Assembly: GCA_902768975.1 (NCBI GenBank)
Contig: CACXMZ010000008.1
Location: forward strand, 62,001 to 126,000
Direction: 5' to 3'
Source: an uncultured Coriobacteriaceae bacterium
GTDB taxonomy: Bacteria > Actinomycetota > Coriobacteriia > Coriobacteriales > Eggerthellaceae
DNA: 64,000 nucleotides
Of the stretch, positions 50,195-59,651 are shown in pieces. The notes beneath the pieces are model-generated. The model ran no database searches and had not been told where the DNA came from. It saw only the letters and a program-made list of their open reading frames with translations. Position 1 is the first letter of the stretch; every line of letters begins with the position of its first letter. The position numbers and the translations under genes are program-made.

Positions 50195-50733
50195 CCAAAG
50201 CGCGTAAAAAACTTCTTATCGTGGATGGCTATAACGCCCTGCGTTCGGGTAGCCGCTACACGCATTTGCACGACAACCCCGACTACACCGATGACGTGCT
50301 CAACAAGTCGCGCGAAGCCCTGCTTAACGACATCATTGCCTACATGGGCCACGACTTTGCGGAAGGCATCATAGTCTACGACGGTGGCGCTAACGAACTA
50401 TCTGAAGGTTCCGACGAACGCATAGGCGCAGTGCGCGTGGTGTTCACGCCAGCGGGCGTTTCCGCAGATAAAACCATAGAAAAGTTTGCTCACGATGCGC
50501 GCAATCGCGGTTGGGAAGTGCTCGTGGTAACCAGCGACGCCGGCATTCAGGACACCGTTTTTGGCGGCGGGGTAGACCGCATGAGCGCTGAAGGTTTTTC
50601 GCGCGAAGCTGAACATATGGCGCGCGAATCCATGCTCGACGCTGCGCCCAAAGTAGCCGAAAAACGCACGGTTGAAGGCCGCATAGACCCTGCGGTAGCC
50701 GAAGCCCTCAAGGCCCTCCGCGACTCGCTCTGA
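50191..50733 (+). CDS. NYN-domain ribonuclease, YacP/Rae1 type
   Basis: 180 residues with the PIN-like NYN pattern 'LLIVDGYNALRSG', 'IIVYDGGANELS' and 'VLVVTSDAGIQDTVFGGGVDRMSAEGF'. Rae1/YacP of Bacillus cuts mRNA on the ribosome. In Firmicutes the gene stands next to rlmB; here the two are near neighbours, divergent, separated by the phosphoesterase, which keeps the ribosome link. The ATG overlaps the previous gene's stop (ATGA). Confidence 0.85.
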   Translation: MTKARKKLLIVDGYNALRSGSRYTHLHDNPDYTDDVLNKSREALLNDIIAYMGHDFAEGIIVYDGGANELSEGSDERIGAVRVVFTPAGVSADKTIEKFAHDARNRGWEVLVVTSDAGIQDTVFGGGVDRMSAEGFSREAEHMARESMLDAAPKVAEKRTVEGRIDPAVAEALKALRDSL

Positions 50734-50792
50734 AGGATGAAAAAGGATTGAACGACAGGGCAATATTGAACCCCCAAGGCCTCTGAATCCCC

Positions 50793-50798
50793 TATAAT
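50793..50798 (+). promoter_or_regulatory. -10 box before the HerA-like gene
   Basis: TATAAT (50793-50798) lies 33 bases before the ATG at 50832. The nearest -35-like sequence TTGAAC (50766-50771) is 21 bp away, longer than usual. Confidence 0.45.
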
Positions 50799-50831
50799 GT
50801 GCTCGTACGTTTCCGCGCGAAAGGAACTTGC

Positions 50832-52520
50832 ATGCTCGTCCGTAACGAAAACAACACTCCTGTCAAAATTTGGATGGCTTCCAGCAACGGTTATCAGGAC
50901 CGTTCGTACTTGCTGCTGAACCAGGCCAACCGCCATGGCCTTATCACCGGTGCTTCGGGCACGGGCAAGACGGTAACCATCAAGGTAATGATAGAAGGCT
51001 TTTCGCAGGCGGGCGTACCCGTGTTCATGGCCGACGTTAAAGGCGACGTGGGCGGCATGGTCCAGGCGGGCGAAAACTCCGAAAACATCCAGAAGCGCCT
51101 CGGCAAGTTTGGCATCGTGGAAGGCTACGAAGGCAAAGACTACGACACTATGCCCGCCGAAGACTGGGCGCCGCTGAAGCAATATGCCGAAGGCTGGCTG
51201 CAGGGCTGCCCCTGCCGTTTCTGGAAGATGGCCGGCGTGAACGCAGCAGGTGCCGAAGGCAAGGGCATTCCCGTGCGCGTGAAAGTTTCCGACATGGGCC
51301 CGACCATGTTGGCGCGCCTGCTCGACCTTACCGACACGCAGGAAGGCGTGCTCAATATTGTCTTCCGCATTGCCGACGACCGCCAACTCGAACTTATCGA
51401 CCTCAAGGACCTGCGCTCCATGCTCACCTACGTGGCCGACCATGCCGACGATTTCAAGATGGACTACGGCAACGTGGCCAAGCAGTCGGTGGCTTCCATC
51501 CTGCGTTCGCTCATTGCGGTTGAAGACCAGGGCGGCACCGAATTCTTCGGCGAACCGGAACTGGACCTCAACGACTGGTTTGCCTGCGACTCCAACGGCC
51601 ACGGTTACGTGAACATCCTAAACGCCACCACGCTTATCAACCAGCCGCAGCTCTACGCCATGTTCCTGCTGTGGATGCTTTCCGAGCTGTTCGAAACCCT
51701 GCCCGAAGTGGGCGACCCCGAAAAGCCCAAGTTCGTGTTCGTGTTCGACGAAGCCCACTTGCTGTTCAACAATATGCCGGCCGAACTGCTGGACAAAATC
51801 GTGCAGGTGGTTAAGCTCGTGCGTTCCAAGGGCGTGGGTGTGTACTTCTGTAGCCAAAGCCCGAGCGACATTCCCAACGACGTACTGGCCCAGCTTTCCA
51901 ACAAGGTCCAGCATGCCCTGCGTGCCTACACGCCTGCCGAACAAAAGGCCGTGCGCGCCGCCGCAGCCAGCTTCCGCGAAAACCCGGCGTTCAAGGCTGA
52001 AGACGTTATTACCGAACTGGGTACCGGCGAAGCCCTGGTAAGTTTCCTGGACGAAGAAGGCGTGCCCACCATGGTGCAGCAGTCCAAGATTTTGCCGCCG
52101 CAGTGCCTTATGGCTGCGCCCGACGAAGCCCTTATTGAAGCGGCGATCGCCAATTCTGGCAACTTGAACACGAAGTATGCTGAAGCGGTGGACAACGAGT
52201 CGGCTTATGAAAAACTCCAGGTAGAAGCCGAAGAACAGGCCAAGCAGGAAGAAGAAAACGCCCGCATTGCTGAACTTGAAGCACAAATTGCTGAAATGGA
52301 AAAGCAAAAGGCCAAGGAAGAAGAAAAGCTGGCCCGCGAAGCCGAAAAAGCGGCAGAACGGGCGGCCCGGGCGGCTGAAAAAGAAGCGGAACGCCAGCGC
52401 ATTGCGGCTGAACGTGCCGAACAAAAGCGCCACGACGAAACCATGAAGACCATCAACCAGGTGGGGCGCACGGTGCTCACGCAGATTGCGCGCAACTTCC
52501 TGGGGGGACGCAAGCGCTAG
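50832..52520 (+). CDS. HerA-like DNA-translocase ATPase (DUF853)
   Basis: 562 residues. Walker A 'ITGASGTGKTVTIK' (Lys46), 'FMADVKGDVGGM' motif of the DUF853 family, Walker B 'FVFVFDEAHLLF' and a sensor-like 'VYFCSQSPSDIPNDVLAQL'. The C-terminal part (about 455-540) is a Glu/Lys/Ala/Arg-rich coiled coil, ending in 'VLTQIARNFLGG'. DUF853 proteins are related to HerA/FtsK translocases; some act in defence or repair, but most are uncharacterised. No nuclease partner is adjacent, so a defence role is not supported here. An AAAGGAA ribosome site sets the start. Confidence 0.86.
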   Translation: MLVRNENNTPVKIWMASSNGYQDRSYLLLNQANRHGLITGASGTGKTVTIKVMIEGFSQAGVPVFMADVKGDVGGMVQAGENSENIQKRLGKFGIVEGYEGKDYDTMPAEDWAPLKQYAEGWLQGCPCRFWKMAGVNAAGAEGKGIPVRVKVSDMGPTMLARLLDLTDTQEGVLNIVFRIADDRQLELIDLKDLRSMLTYVADHADDFKMDYGNVAKQSVASILRSLIAVEDQGGTEFFGEPELDLNDWFACDSNGHGYVNILNATTLINQPQLYAMFLLWMLSELFETLPEVGDPEKPKFVFVFDEAHLLFNNMPAELLDKIVQVVKLVRSKGVGVYFCSQSPSDIPNDVLAQLSNKVQHALRAYTPAEQKAVRAAAASFRENPAFKAEDVITELGTGEALVSFLDEEGVPTMVQQSKILPPQCLMAAPDEALIEAAIANSGNLNTKYAEAVDNESAYEKLQVEAEEQAKQEEENARIAELEAQIAEMEKQKAKEEEKLAREAEKAAERAARAAEKEAERQRIAAERAEQKRHDETMKTINQVGRTVLTQIARNFLGGRKR

Positions 52521-52550
52521 ATGTAGGCTTTTATTCAGGCAAAACGCCCA

Positions 52551-52582
52551 AAATGAAGTATAATTTTATCGTTTAGGCGCAT
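52551..52582 (+). promoter_or_regulatory. Conserved promoter element, first giant surface gene
   Basis: Thirty-two bases contain TATAAT (52559-52564) and match the element at 59472-59503 in 26 positions, continuing past the -10 with TTAGGCG. AAAACGCCCAAAAT just upstream (52541-52554) also matches a segment upstream of the second giant gene. This points to shared regulation. The leader to the ATG at 52733 is about 160 bases. Confidence 0.6.
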
Positions 52583-52732
52583 GCAGGCCTTGCATGCCCA
52601 TGCCTTGTGCTGGGCAGGCTTTGCTTTGCAGCACTAAACACTACAGCGCTGCCGGCCACCAAAGCCACGCAGTAAGTAGTCATTTGAAAAACGAAGTACC
52701 TAGTAGAAAACAGTCAATCAAAGGGAGCAAAC
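52583..52732 (+). other. Long structured leader of the first giant gene
   Basis: About 150 untranslated bases hold overlapping palindromic pieces (GCATGC, TGCCCATG, CTGGGCA) and end with AAAGGGAGC before the ATG. No known riboswitch or leader peptide with good ribosome site was recognised. Confidence 0.35.
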
Positions 52733-55700
52733 ATGGGTACAAACAAGCAGGCACGTAAGGCACGTAAGACCTTCAACTTTGGCGCAAGCGCTGCATTGGC
52801 AGTCCTTGCAGCTGCGGTAGCGCTCACCATTTCGTTTACCGCTTTCGCGGACGAAACCCAGAGCAGCGCAAGTGCTTCGGCTGAAGCGCAAACCAGTTCG
52901 CAGCCAGCCACGCAAGAAGGCACGGGTGAAGCAAGCGCGAGCGCAAGTGCGGCCGAAGAAGCGGCGGCAAGTGCGAGCGCAGCAGAAGAAGCGTCTTCTT
53001 CGGCAGCTTCCGAAGAAGGGGCGGCTGCTTCGGCAAGTGCTTCGTCTTCGGCAGGCGAAGAAGCTGCTAGCCAGGCCCAACCAGCTACAACGGCTTCCAA
53101 GGCAGGTTCCCTTTCTGCCAAGGGTAAGGGCTATGCGGTTACGCTGAACTACGCCGCTGAAGCAAACATTCCTGAAGGCGCCACGCTTTCCGTGAAAGAA
53201 CTGGCAAGCAGTTCCTCTGAATACAAGACCTACGCCAACCTGGCTGCAACCGAAGTCTACGAAGAAGAAGTGGGCGAGCTCCCTTATGCGCGCTTCTTCG
53301 ACATTACCATTCTGGACGCCAAGGGCGCAGCGGTTGAACCTGCAGTTCCCGTTACAGTGCAGATTGACCTTAAAGACGCCGACCTCGAAAACGAAGACGT
53401 TGAAGTTGCGGCTGTTCACATTGCGGACAACGCAAAGTCGGCCGACGTGGTGCCCCTGGACGTAAACACACAGGGCGCAAGCCAAGTGGCAACCATCGAA
53501 GCGAATAGCTTTAGCATCTATGGCGTTATTTCCTACTACACGGTGGACTTCTATTACACTGCCGAAGGCGCAGGTGAACCCGCTGAATACCACATGGCTG
53601 GTGGCTCCAATATGATGCTTTCCGACCTGTTCGACAAGCTGGGCATCACCAGAAGCTCATCCGACATCCAATCAGTCGACTTTACCGACACCTCCCTCGT
53701 AACCTTCACTAAGGAAGGAAGCGACTGGAAAATCAATTCCCTTAAGCCGTTTACAACAAGCGAGATGCTGACCATTACCTTTACAGACGGTCAGGTGATC
53801 TTCATCGGCGTGGAAGACGACGCCGGTCCCGGCTGGTTCGCCGGCGGTGACATCTATTGGAGGATACAATCAGGCAAGCTGATCATCCGCCCGAAGGACA
53901 GCCTTGGAGGGGCAGAGGGAACAGGATACCTCAGGAAATGGAACGGAAATAACTATACCGCTCTGACAAGCTGGCCGTGGAATGCATACCGCAGTGAGAT
54001 CACAGAGGTGGAGGTTCAGGGAACAGTTATCGTGGACACCGGCATAAGGCTTGAGTATATGTTCGCCAACTGCCCTAACCTTGTAAGCGTTAATCTGGCC
54101 GGCCTTGATACTGAGTACGCCGAATCCTTCAAGCGCATGTTCCAGAATTGCAGCGCTCTTACGGAACTTGACCTCAGCAACTTTACAAACGCTAAAAAAG
54201 TCTATGATATGCAGGACATGGTTGCCGGATGCTCAAGCCTGGAAACATTTATCCTGAACAATGAATCATTTATAACCCGTACAAGTACTGCAAGTGAAAC
54301 GGCTATCACATCAGGCGGTGTACAGCTTACCAATATGTTCCAGGGCTGCACAAGTCTTAAAACTGTAGATATGTCCAACATCACGATTTACGGGCGAGAC
54401 AGTGACGGCTGGAACCAGGCCAGAAGGCTTTTCTACAATCGCTCAAGTCTTGAGAGCGTAAATTTATCAAATACCCAGTTCATCAATGTAAAAGATTTCA
54501 CCGAAATGTTTTACGGGTGTTCCTCACTTACAGATCTGAACATGGAAGAGATTTATGTTGAAGATGCAGTAAGCATGAACAATATGTTCCAAAACTGCAG
54601 CTCGCTGGAAACCCTGGATGTATCCGGTTTTGGCAAGCTTGAACATATCGAGAACATGGATGGTTTTGTGAACGGATGTACCGGGCTCAAGGTGTTGAAT
54701 ATCGACAATCTGGACAATTCGCGTATCGGCCCGACAAACAATAGACACCATACGAGCGAAGCAATTGCCGGCAGTACCGGTGCTGCGGAATACGGTCGCA
54801 TGCTGGATATTCACACCTGTACTGCACTAGAGACCCTTTCGGCCAAGAAATCCAATGTTTGGATGTGCTATAACAACCGCGGTGTTCCGGGGAGCGAATA
54901 CTACAATGCGGCTTTTGAAAACGACGTCTATTACTTCACCGATAAAGAGATGGAGTTTGCATCCGATGTGGGACCTACGGTAACCATTGATAGCGACCGC
55001 GACTACATCGACCTCATAACAGACCGCGACGGAACCAATGTACCAACAACAAATCCGGTGCAGAGTCCGCTTCCGGACGCATCGACAAATATCAACATTG
55101 CAAACGGAGACCTTAACAAAATAGGCACTACCACTAACCGCGCGGGAATGTTGGCACCGGGTGTATATACTCTTAAAACCACAGGCCGTACGGAACCTGC
55201 TGGTGCGCCTATGTGTGACACCTATTACCGCATTGCCTATATCGGCAAGGTGCCTTATAAGGTTGAAGGTATCGAAGATGGCGATCCTGACCTTGTCAAG
55301 GTTGACGGCACAGATAACACCTATATCAGCACTACGAAAAGAGTATGGCCTGACAGCGGGGATGTTGTCATAGACCGCACAAGTAGTCCTATCAAGGTTA
55401 CCTACGAAAAAGCTGCTGTTGACATGAATGGCAGAAAATATGACGTCGTTATTACCATTACCAAGATTACCTTCAAGGATGTGGGAAATGTTCCAACAGA
55501 TCCGGGTAGTGCAAGACGTAAGCATGACGGAAACAACTATGTTCCGACTAACCGCGAGTACTATAGGCCAATTCTGCAGGCCCATAAGAGTGAGGGCTTG
55601 CAATTCCATAACTATGTTTGGACTGGGGAACCTACCGAGCCATGGAGCAAAACCAACTGCCTGAGCAAAGGTTCCGGAACCGACATAGAATTTAGCATTT

Positions 55701-58700
55701 CGATTGACGGCGCGCCGGACGACACATCCTTTGTATTCAAAGGAGAAGATCTTGACGTAGCCTATAGCCAGAATTGGCATAATGATCCTACTGACGCATG
55801 TCTCGATAAGCTCCCTGTAGGGGACAATACATACGGTATCGGCGGAGAAGGCTTTGTACTGGGAGACGGAAATGTGCTTGGAACGGTAGAATTTGCTGAG
55901 CATACCGGCCTTGCCTTGGTGGAGGGCAACAAAGTTATTACGACCGGCTCCGACCCGGATACCACGTGGTCAGAGTTCACTGTAAAGGCAGATGCGAAGG
56001 GCGCAAATTACACATGGACCAGCGGTGTATCCTGTACATCCTATGCGCTCCGCAACACCAAGGCGCAGAATGCAGGTACCACAAAGCTGCAGCCTAAGGT
56101 TTTGAAAGAACTCGTAAACGGCACTTTGAAGGCCGATCAGTTTGAATTTGAGTTGAAAGAAGTCAGCACGGATCCTAGCGGCATTCCTGGTCCGTTTAAG
56201 CCGGGAGTAGATCCTTTGGAAAAGGCAGTACCGCAGGAAAAGAAGAATGATGCCGACGGAAACGTCGTCTTCGACACCATGGAATTCAAGTCGGACGAAG
56301 ATGATGGCTACTTCCCGGGTACAGCAACTGACAATACGCACAACACTTACACCTACACGTATAAGGTATCTGAGAAAATACCTACCGACGCCAAGGACGT
56401 AGAAGGCTATAAGGTCAAGGACGGCGTCGTCTATGACACGTCCGAACATACCGTTACGATTGTAATAACCACCCCGGAAAATGAAACGGAGATGCTGCGC
56501 GGCATTAAGGCGGCAGTCTACGTGGACAAGACGCCTGGCGCCGGAGTCGAGCCTGACAAAGTCTATTGGCATCAGGAGAAGACCTGCGTGGACTGCAGCA
56601 ACGGCACTCCGACAACTATTCCTGCGGAGAAATGGTATGACGAAGATGGCAACGAAATAGACGACCCGAACCCATTCCTGCTTACCGGCGTGAAATTCAA
56701 GAACCAGGAAGTAAAGACCACCCTTAATATTCCCGTGCAAAAGATTCTTCAAGGCCGTCCCTGGAAGGACACAGACGAATTTGCTGCCGGCCTGGTGTTG
56801 GTAAGCGCGGACGCCCCTATGCCTGAGAATACTCAGACTATCGGCGCGGGTGAAAAGGTTTCCGAAGTAATTATCGATAGCCAAGGCACTCCAGTTAAAA
56901 AAGGAGAAAAAGTAATTGGTTATAAAACCGCGTTCGATACCATTACCTACAACATCGACGATGTAGGTACGCATGAATACAATGTACGCGAGCTTATGCC
57001 TGCTGAATCCAGTGTAGATGCCATTCCTGGCGTTACCTATGACGCGGAAAAATACGCCGTTGAGGTAAAGGTTGAACTGGACGATACAGACCCGGATGAC
57101 CTGAAGCTCGTTGCAACAGCAACATACAAGAATGCTCAAGGTGAAACGGTAACGCTTTCCAGCTTCACCAACGTCTATGACGCGGAAGAAACCTCTTATA
57201 AGATGGAAGCCGTCAAGGACTACTTTGATGTTACCGAGGGCAAAGAAATCAAGCTAACCGGCAACGAATTCTTATTTGCCGTGCGCCCCATTGGTGAAAA
57301 TGCAGCCATCGCACCTATGCCGGAAGACACAGAAGGAACCGGAGCCGACCGTGTGTTCTATAAGGGTAACGAAGACGACGGCGACATTGAATTCGAACGA
57401 AACCCGGACGGCATAAAGGACGGCATGGTCTTCAACTACAAGGCTCTCCTTGAGGCAGGCGTGGACGACGCAGCCCTTCATTCCGACAAAGGCGTGGACT
57501 TCGAATACGTGCTCTATGAAATCATTCCGGGCACGCCGGAAGGTATTGCCAAGGGCAAGACGCTTACAGGCGACGAAACCCTGGTCAACAACGAAGACGG
57601 CACCTATTCCGTAATCGGCGACGATCAGGAAACTGTATATGACGGCGTTCATCATACGCGTAAGATCACCGTAAAGGTTATCCAGGGCGACGCCACCGAA
57701 ACAGGTGAAACGGTTACGGTAGAAGGTCAGCAATACGACGTCTATAAAGACTTCAATGAAGTGGAATTCTACGAAAAAGACGGTAAAGCTTATAAGAAGG
57801 CAGATAACACACTATTTACCCCTGACCTTGAAACCCTTGATGTAGAAGGCCATGCAGACGACCACAATGCCTGCTACTACGTAAGCGAAAAGGGCGGCAA
57901 GACCACAGAAGTCCCGATGAGCGATGTTGAAGGATATGATCCTGAAAGACACCACTTCAAGGTGGACGAACACGGCGACGAAGTTTTGGGAGCCCCAATA
58001 TTTATTAACTACCGTTTCGACCAAAAGTACGTTGCCCTTAAGGCGACTAAGGTTTGGGACGACGCCGACGACCAGGACAAGATCCGCCCCGCTTCCATTA
58101 CGCTCAACATTAAGAGTGACGAAGGCGACTACGAACCAACCGCTCTTGTGGTTAAGGGCGACTCCTGGACGGCTTCTGAAAAGCTGCCGGTTTATGAATT
58201 CGACATCAAGGAAGAAAAGGTGAAGGAAATCACCTATTCCGTCGTGGAAAAGGTCCCGGCAGGGTATACCGTAAGCTACGACCCAAATCCTTCCGCAATT
58301 AAGTTCGACCCAGCCACGACCGAATTTGCCCTTACGGTAACGAACAAGCACACCCCTGGCGAAGGCGCCATTGAAGGCGACGAAACATGGGGGTTGAAGG
58401 GCGAACCACAAACGGGCACGCCGAAGTACGACGTGAACCCGCAGAACCCTGTTACTCCAACGGGCCTGGTAAAGCCCGATAAACCGGGTGCAAGCATCAG
58501 CGACGACGGCAAGACGGTAACCATTCCTGGCGAAGGCATCTACGTGCTCAATGCCGACGGCACCATTACCTTCAGACCGGAACCAGACTTCCTGGGCGAC
58601 CCAACGCCGGTCGACGTGCAGGGCGTAGACAAGCAGGGCAACGTTATAACGGCTACCTACACGCCGCACGTAATCGATCCCACCGACTCGTTCATAGTGT

Positions 58701-59227
58701 CGCGTACTATCCACTTCACCTACGAAACAAAGGATGGTAAGCAAGTTACGGACATGCTCGTCCAAACAGGTACCATCACGCGCAAGGCGACGAAGGTAGA
58801 CCCGAAGACGGGCGAAGTCTTGGAATGGGGTCCCTGGGGCTCATACACCTTCCCAGCGGTTAAGAACCCCGACAAGGAAGCCGGGCCGGAATGGGCAACG
58901 AAGGACATAGCGGGCGAGCTAACGGTTTACGGACCGGAGCCAGTTGCAGACGTTTATATCGTGTACCACAAGAAGACGCCGGCGCCGACGCCAGCCCCGA
59001 AGACGAATCCTGCTGGCACGGGCGACGCAGCACCGCTTGGGCCGCTGGCAGCACTTGCGCTTGCGGGCGTAGCGGGTATTGGCCTGGCGCTCGGTATGCG
59101 CCGTCGCAACGCCACGGCAGCGGCTACGGCAGTGCGTGGGCGTAATGCAACGGCAACGGCAGCACGCGGCAGCAATCGCACACAAGCACGCAGCAGCGCA
59201 CCGCGCGGAAGGCACGTGCGCAAGTAG
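52733..59227 (+). CDS. Giant mosaic surface adhesin with BspA-like repeats and isopeptide-type domains
   Basis: 2164 residues. The signal peptide ends near residue 40 (TAFAD); an Ala/Ser/Glu-rich spacer follows to about 125, then a beta domain to about 265. Residues 290-700 hold DUF285/BspA-like leucine-rich repeats ('MFANCPNLVSVNL', 'MFQNCSALTELDLSNF'). Residues about 1115-1600 have three pilin-type (Spy0128/FctA) domains ('TLNIPVQKILQGRPW', 'ITYNIDDVGTHEYNVRE'), and about 1760-1870 a CNA-B domain ('KATKVWDDADDQDKIRP'). Near 1905-2080 are CshA-like domains. The end has 'NPAGTGDAAP', a TM helix, 'MRRRN' and a long Arg-rich tail. Codon use changes from host-like to AGA/GAG-rich around 53560 and back near 57000-58000. 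A terminator follows. Confidence 0.88.
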   Translation: MGTNKQARKARKTFNFGASAALAVLAAAVALTISFTAFADETQSSASASAEAQTSSQPATQEGTGEASASASAAEEAAASASAAEEASSSAASEEGAAASASASSSAGEEAASQAQPATTASKAGSLSAKGKGYAVTLNYAAEANIPEGATLSVKELASSSSEYKTYANLAATEVYEEEVGELPYARFFDITILDAKGAAVEPAVPVTVQIDLKDADLENEDVEVAAVHIADNAKSADVVPLDVNTQGASQVATIEANSFSIYGVISYYTVDFYYTAEGAGEPAEYHMAGGSNMMLSDLFDKLGITRSSSDIQSVDFTDTSLVTFTKEGSDWKINSLKPFTTSEMLTITFTDGQVIFIGVEDDAGPGWFAGGDIYWRIQSGKLIIRPKDSLGGAEGTGYLRKWNGNNYTALTSWPWNAYRSEITEVEVQGTVIVDTGIRLEYMFANCPNLVSVNLAGLDTEYAESFKRMFQNCSALTELDLSNFTNAKKVYDMQDMVAGCSSLETFILNNESFITRTSTASETAITSGGVQLTNMFQGCTSLKTVDMSNITIYGRDSDGWNQARRLFYNRSSLESVNLSNTQFINVKDFTEMFYGCSSLTDLNMEEIYVEDAVSMNNMFQNCSSLETLDVSGFGKLEHIENMDGFVNGCTGLKVLNIDNLDNSRIGPTNNRHHTSEAIAGSTGAAEYGRMLDIHTCTALETLSAKKSNVWMCYNNRGVPGSEYYNAAFENDVYYFTDKEMEFASDVGPTVTIDSDRDYIDLITDRDGTNVPTTNPVQSPLPDASTNINIANGDLNKIGTTTNRAGMLAPGVYTLKTTGRTEPAGAPMCDTYYRIAYIGKVPYKVEGIEDGDPDLVKVDGTDNTYISTTKRVWPDSGDVVIDRTSSPIKVTYEKAAVDMNGRKYDVVITITKITFKDVGNVPTDPGSARRKHDGNNYVPTNREYYRPILQAHKSEGLQFHNYVWTGEPTEPWSKTNCLSKGSGTDIEFSISIDGAPDDTSFVFKGEDLDVAYSQNWHNDPTDACLDKLPVGDNTYGIGGEGFVLGDGNVLGTVEFAEHTGLALVEGNKVITTGSDPDTTWSEFTVKADAKGANYTWTSGVSCTSYALRNTKAQNAGTTKLQPKVLKELVNGTLKADQFEFELKEVSTDPSGIPGPFKPGVDPLEKAVPQEKKNDADGNVVFDTMEFKSDEDDGYFPGTATDNTHNTYTYTYKVSEKIPTDAKDVEGYKVKDGVVYDTSEHTVTIVITTPENETEMLRGIKAAVYVDKTPGAGVEPDKVYWHQEKTCVDCSNGTPTTIPAEKWYDEDGNEIDDPNPFLLTGVKFKNQEVKTTLNIPVQKILQGRPWKDTDEFAAGLVLVSADAPMPENTQTIGAGEKVSEVIIDSQGTPVKKGEKVIGYKTAFDTITYNIDDVGTHEYNVRELMPAESSVDAIPGVTYDAEKYAVEVKVELDDTDPDDLKLVATATYKNAQGETVTLSSFTNVYDAEETSYKMEAVKDYFDVTEGKEIKLTGNEFLFAVRPIGENAAIAPMPEDTEGTGADRVFYKGNEDDGDIEFERNPDGIKDGMVFNYKALLEAGVDDAALHSDKGVDFEYVLYEIIPGTPEGIAKGKTLTGDETLVNNEDGTYSVIGDDQETVYDGVHHTRKITVKVIQGDATETGETVTVEGQQYDVYKDFNEVEFYEKDGKAYKKADNTLFTPDLETLDVEGHADDHNACYYVSEKGGKTTEVPMSDVEGYDPERHHFKVDEHGDEVLGAPIFINYRFDQKYVALKATKVWDDADDQDKIRPASITLNIKSDEGDYEPTALVVKGDSWTASEKLPVYEFDIKEEKVKEITYSVVEKVPAGYTVSYDPNPSAIKFDPATTEFALTVTNKHTPGEGAIEGDETWGLKGEPQTGTPKYDVNPQNPVTPTGLVKPDKPGASISDDGKTVTIPGEGIYVLNADGTITFRPEPDFLGDPTPVDVQGVDKQGNVITATYTPHVIDPTDSFIVSRTIHFTYETKDGKQVTDMLVQTGTITRKATKVDPKTGEVLEWGPWGSYTFPAVKNPDKEAGPEWATKDIAGELTVYGPEPVADVYIVYHKKTPAPTPAPKTNPAGTGDAAPLGPLAALALAGVAGIGLALGMRRRNATAAATAVRGRNATATAARGSNRTQARSSAPRGRHVRK

Positions 59228-59266
59228 TGCGGCGCTAGATTAAAGCCCTGCGGGGCAAAACCAATC

Positions 59267-59296
59267 AAGGCGGTTCTTCGGAACCGCCTTCTTTTT
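59267..59296 (+). terminator. Intrinsic terminator of the first giant gene
   Basis: AAGGCGGTTC-TTCG-GAACCGCCTT is a perfect 10-bp stem with a stable TTCG tetraloop, followed by CTTTTTG. Confidence 0.95.
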
Positions 59297-59471
59297 GTAG
59301 CTCTCATACTCTAAAATTGCTTGCAGCATATATATTAGAAACTTAGTATCAAAATGTATGTACTGACGATTAGTAAACTGGCTCTTTTGCGACAATAATG
59401 CACATTTGAAAACCCAATAATTCTTTGCGTGAACTGGGAAAAACGTCCAAAATAGTTTGGTTTTCGTCTAT

Positions 59472-59503
59472 AAATGCAGTATAATTTGTACGATTAGGCG
59501 GAT
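59472..59503 (+). promoter_or_regulatory. Conserved promoter element, second giant surface gene
   Basis: This element contains TATAAT (59480-59485) and TTAGGCG, matching 52551-52582 in 26 of 32 bases. TTGGTT (59457-59462) is a possible -35 at 17 bp. AAAACGTCCAAAAT lies about 20 bp further upstream, displaced compared with the first gene. Confidence 0.6.
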
Positions 59504-59537
59504 TTCGCTCGCGTGAGCGTGCGCAAACCCGCCTAGC
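59494..59537 (+). promoter_or_regulatory. Long hairpin at the 5' end of the leader RNA
   Basis: TTAGGCGG near 59494-59501 can pair with CCCGCCTA at 59528-59535, enclosing a smaller stem around CTCGCGTGAG. It would form at the very start of the transcript and could protect it or act in attenuation. Confidence 0.45.
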
Positions 59538-59543
59538 GTAAGC

Positions 59544-59651
59544 ATGGTAACAGGAAAGAAACGAACTAGAAACGTAGGAGGAACCGTGCAAGAAATGCGC
59601 CAAATATGCGGACCAAAATCCGTGATAATTCGTATCAGGTATGTAGCGTAG
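59544..59651 (+). CDS. Small leader ORF before the second giant gene
   Basis: A GTG at 59586 has an excellent ribosome site (TAGGAGGAACC) and opens a 21-codon ORF ending TAG 59649-59651. An in-frame ATG at 59544 would make a 35-residue basic peptide starting MVTGKKRTRNVGG. There is no signal peptide. It may be a regulatory leader peptide or a fortuitous ORF; it lies about 178 bases before the adhesin start. Confidence 0.4.
   Translation: MVTGKKRTRNVGGTVQEMRQICGPKSVIIRIRYVA

Noticed and set aside
50832-52520. HerA-like ATPase as part of a phage-defence system
   Set aside because: No nuclease, Sir2 or other effector gene is adjacent. Neighbours are an RNase involved in mRNA decay and an adhesin, so only the ATPase family is claimed.
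55970-57139. 389-codon minus-strand frame within the giant adhesin
   Set aside because: It lies opposite well-recognised pilin-type domains and has no ribosome site or family signature.
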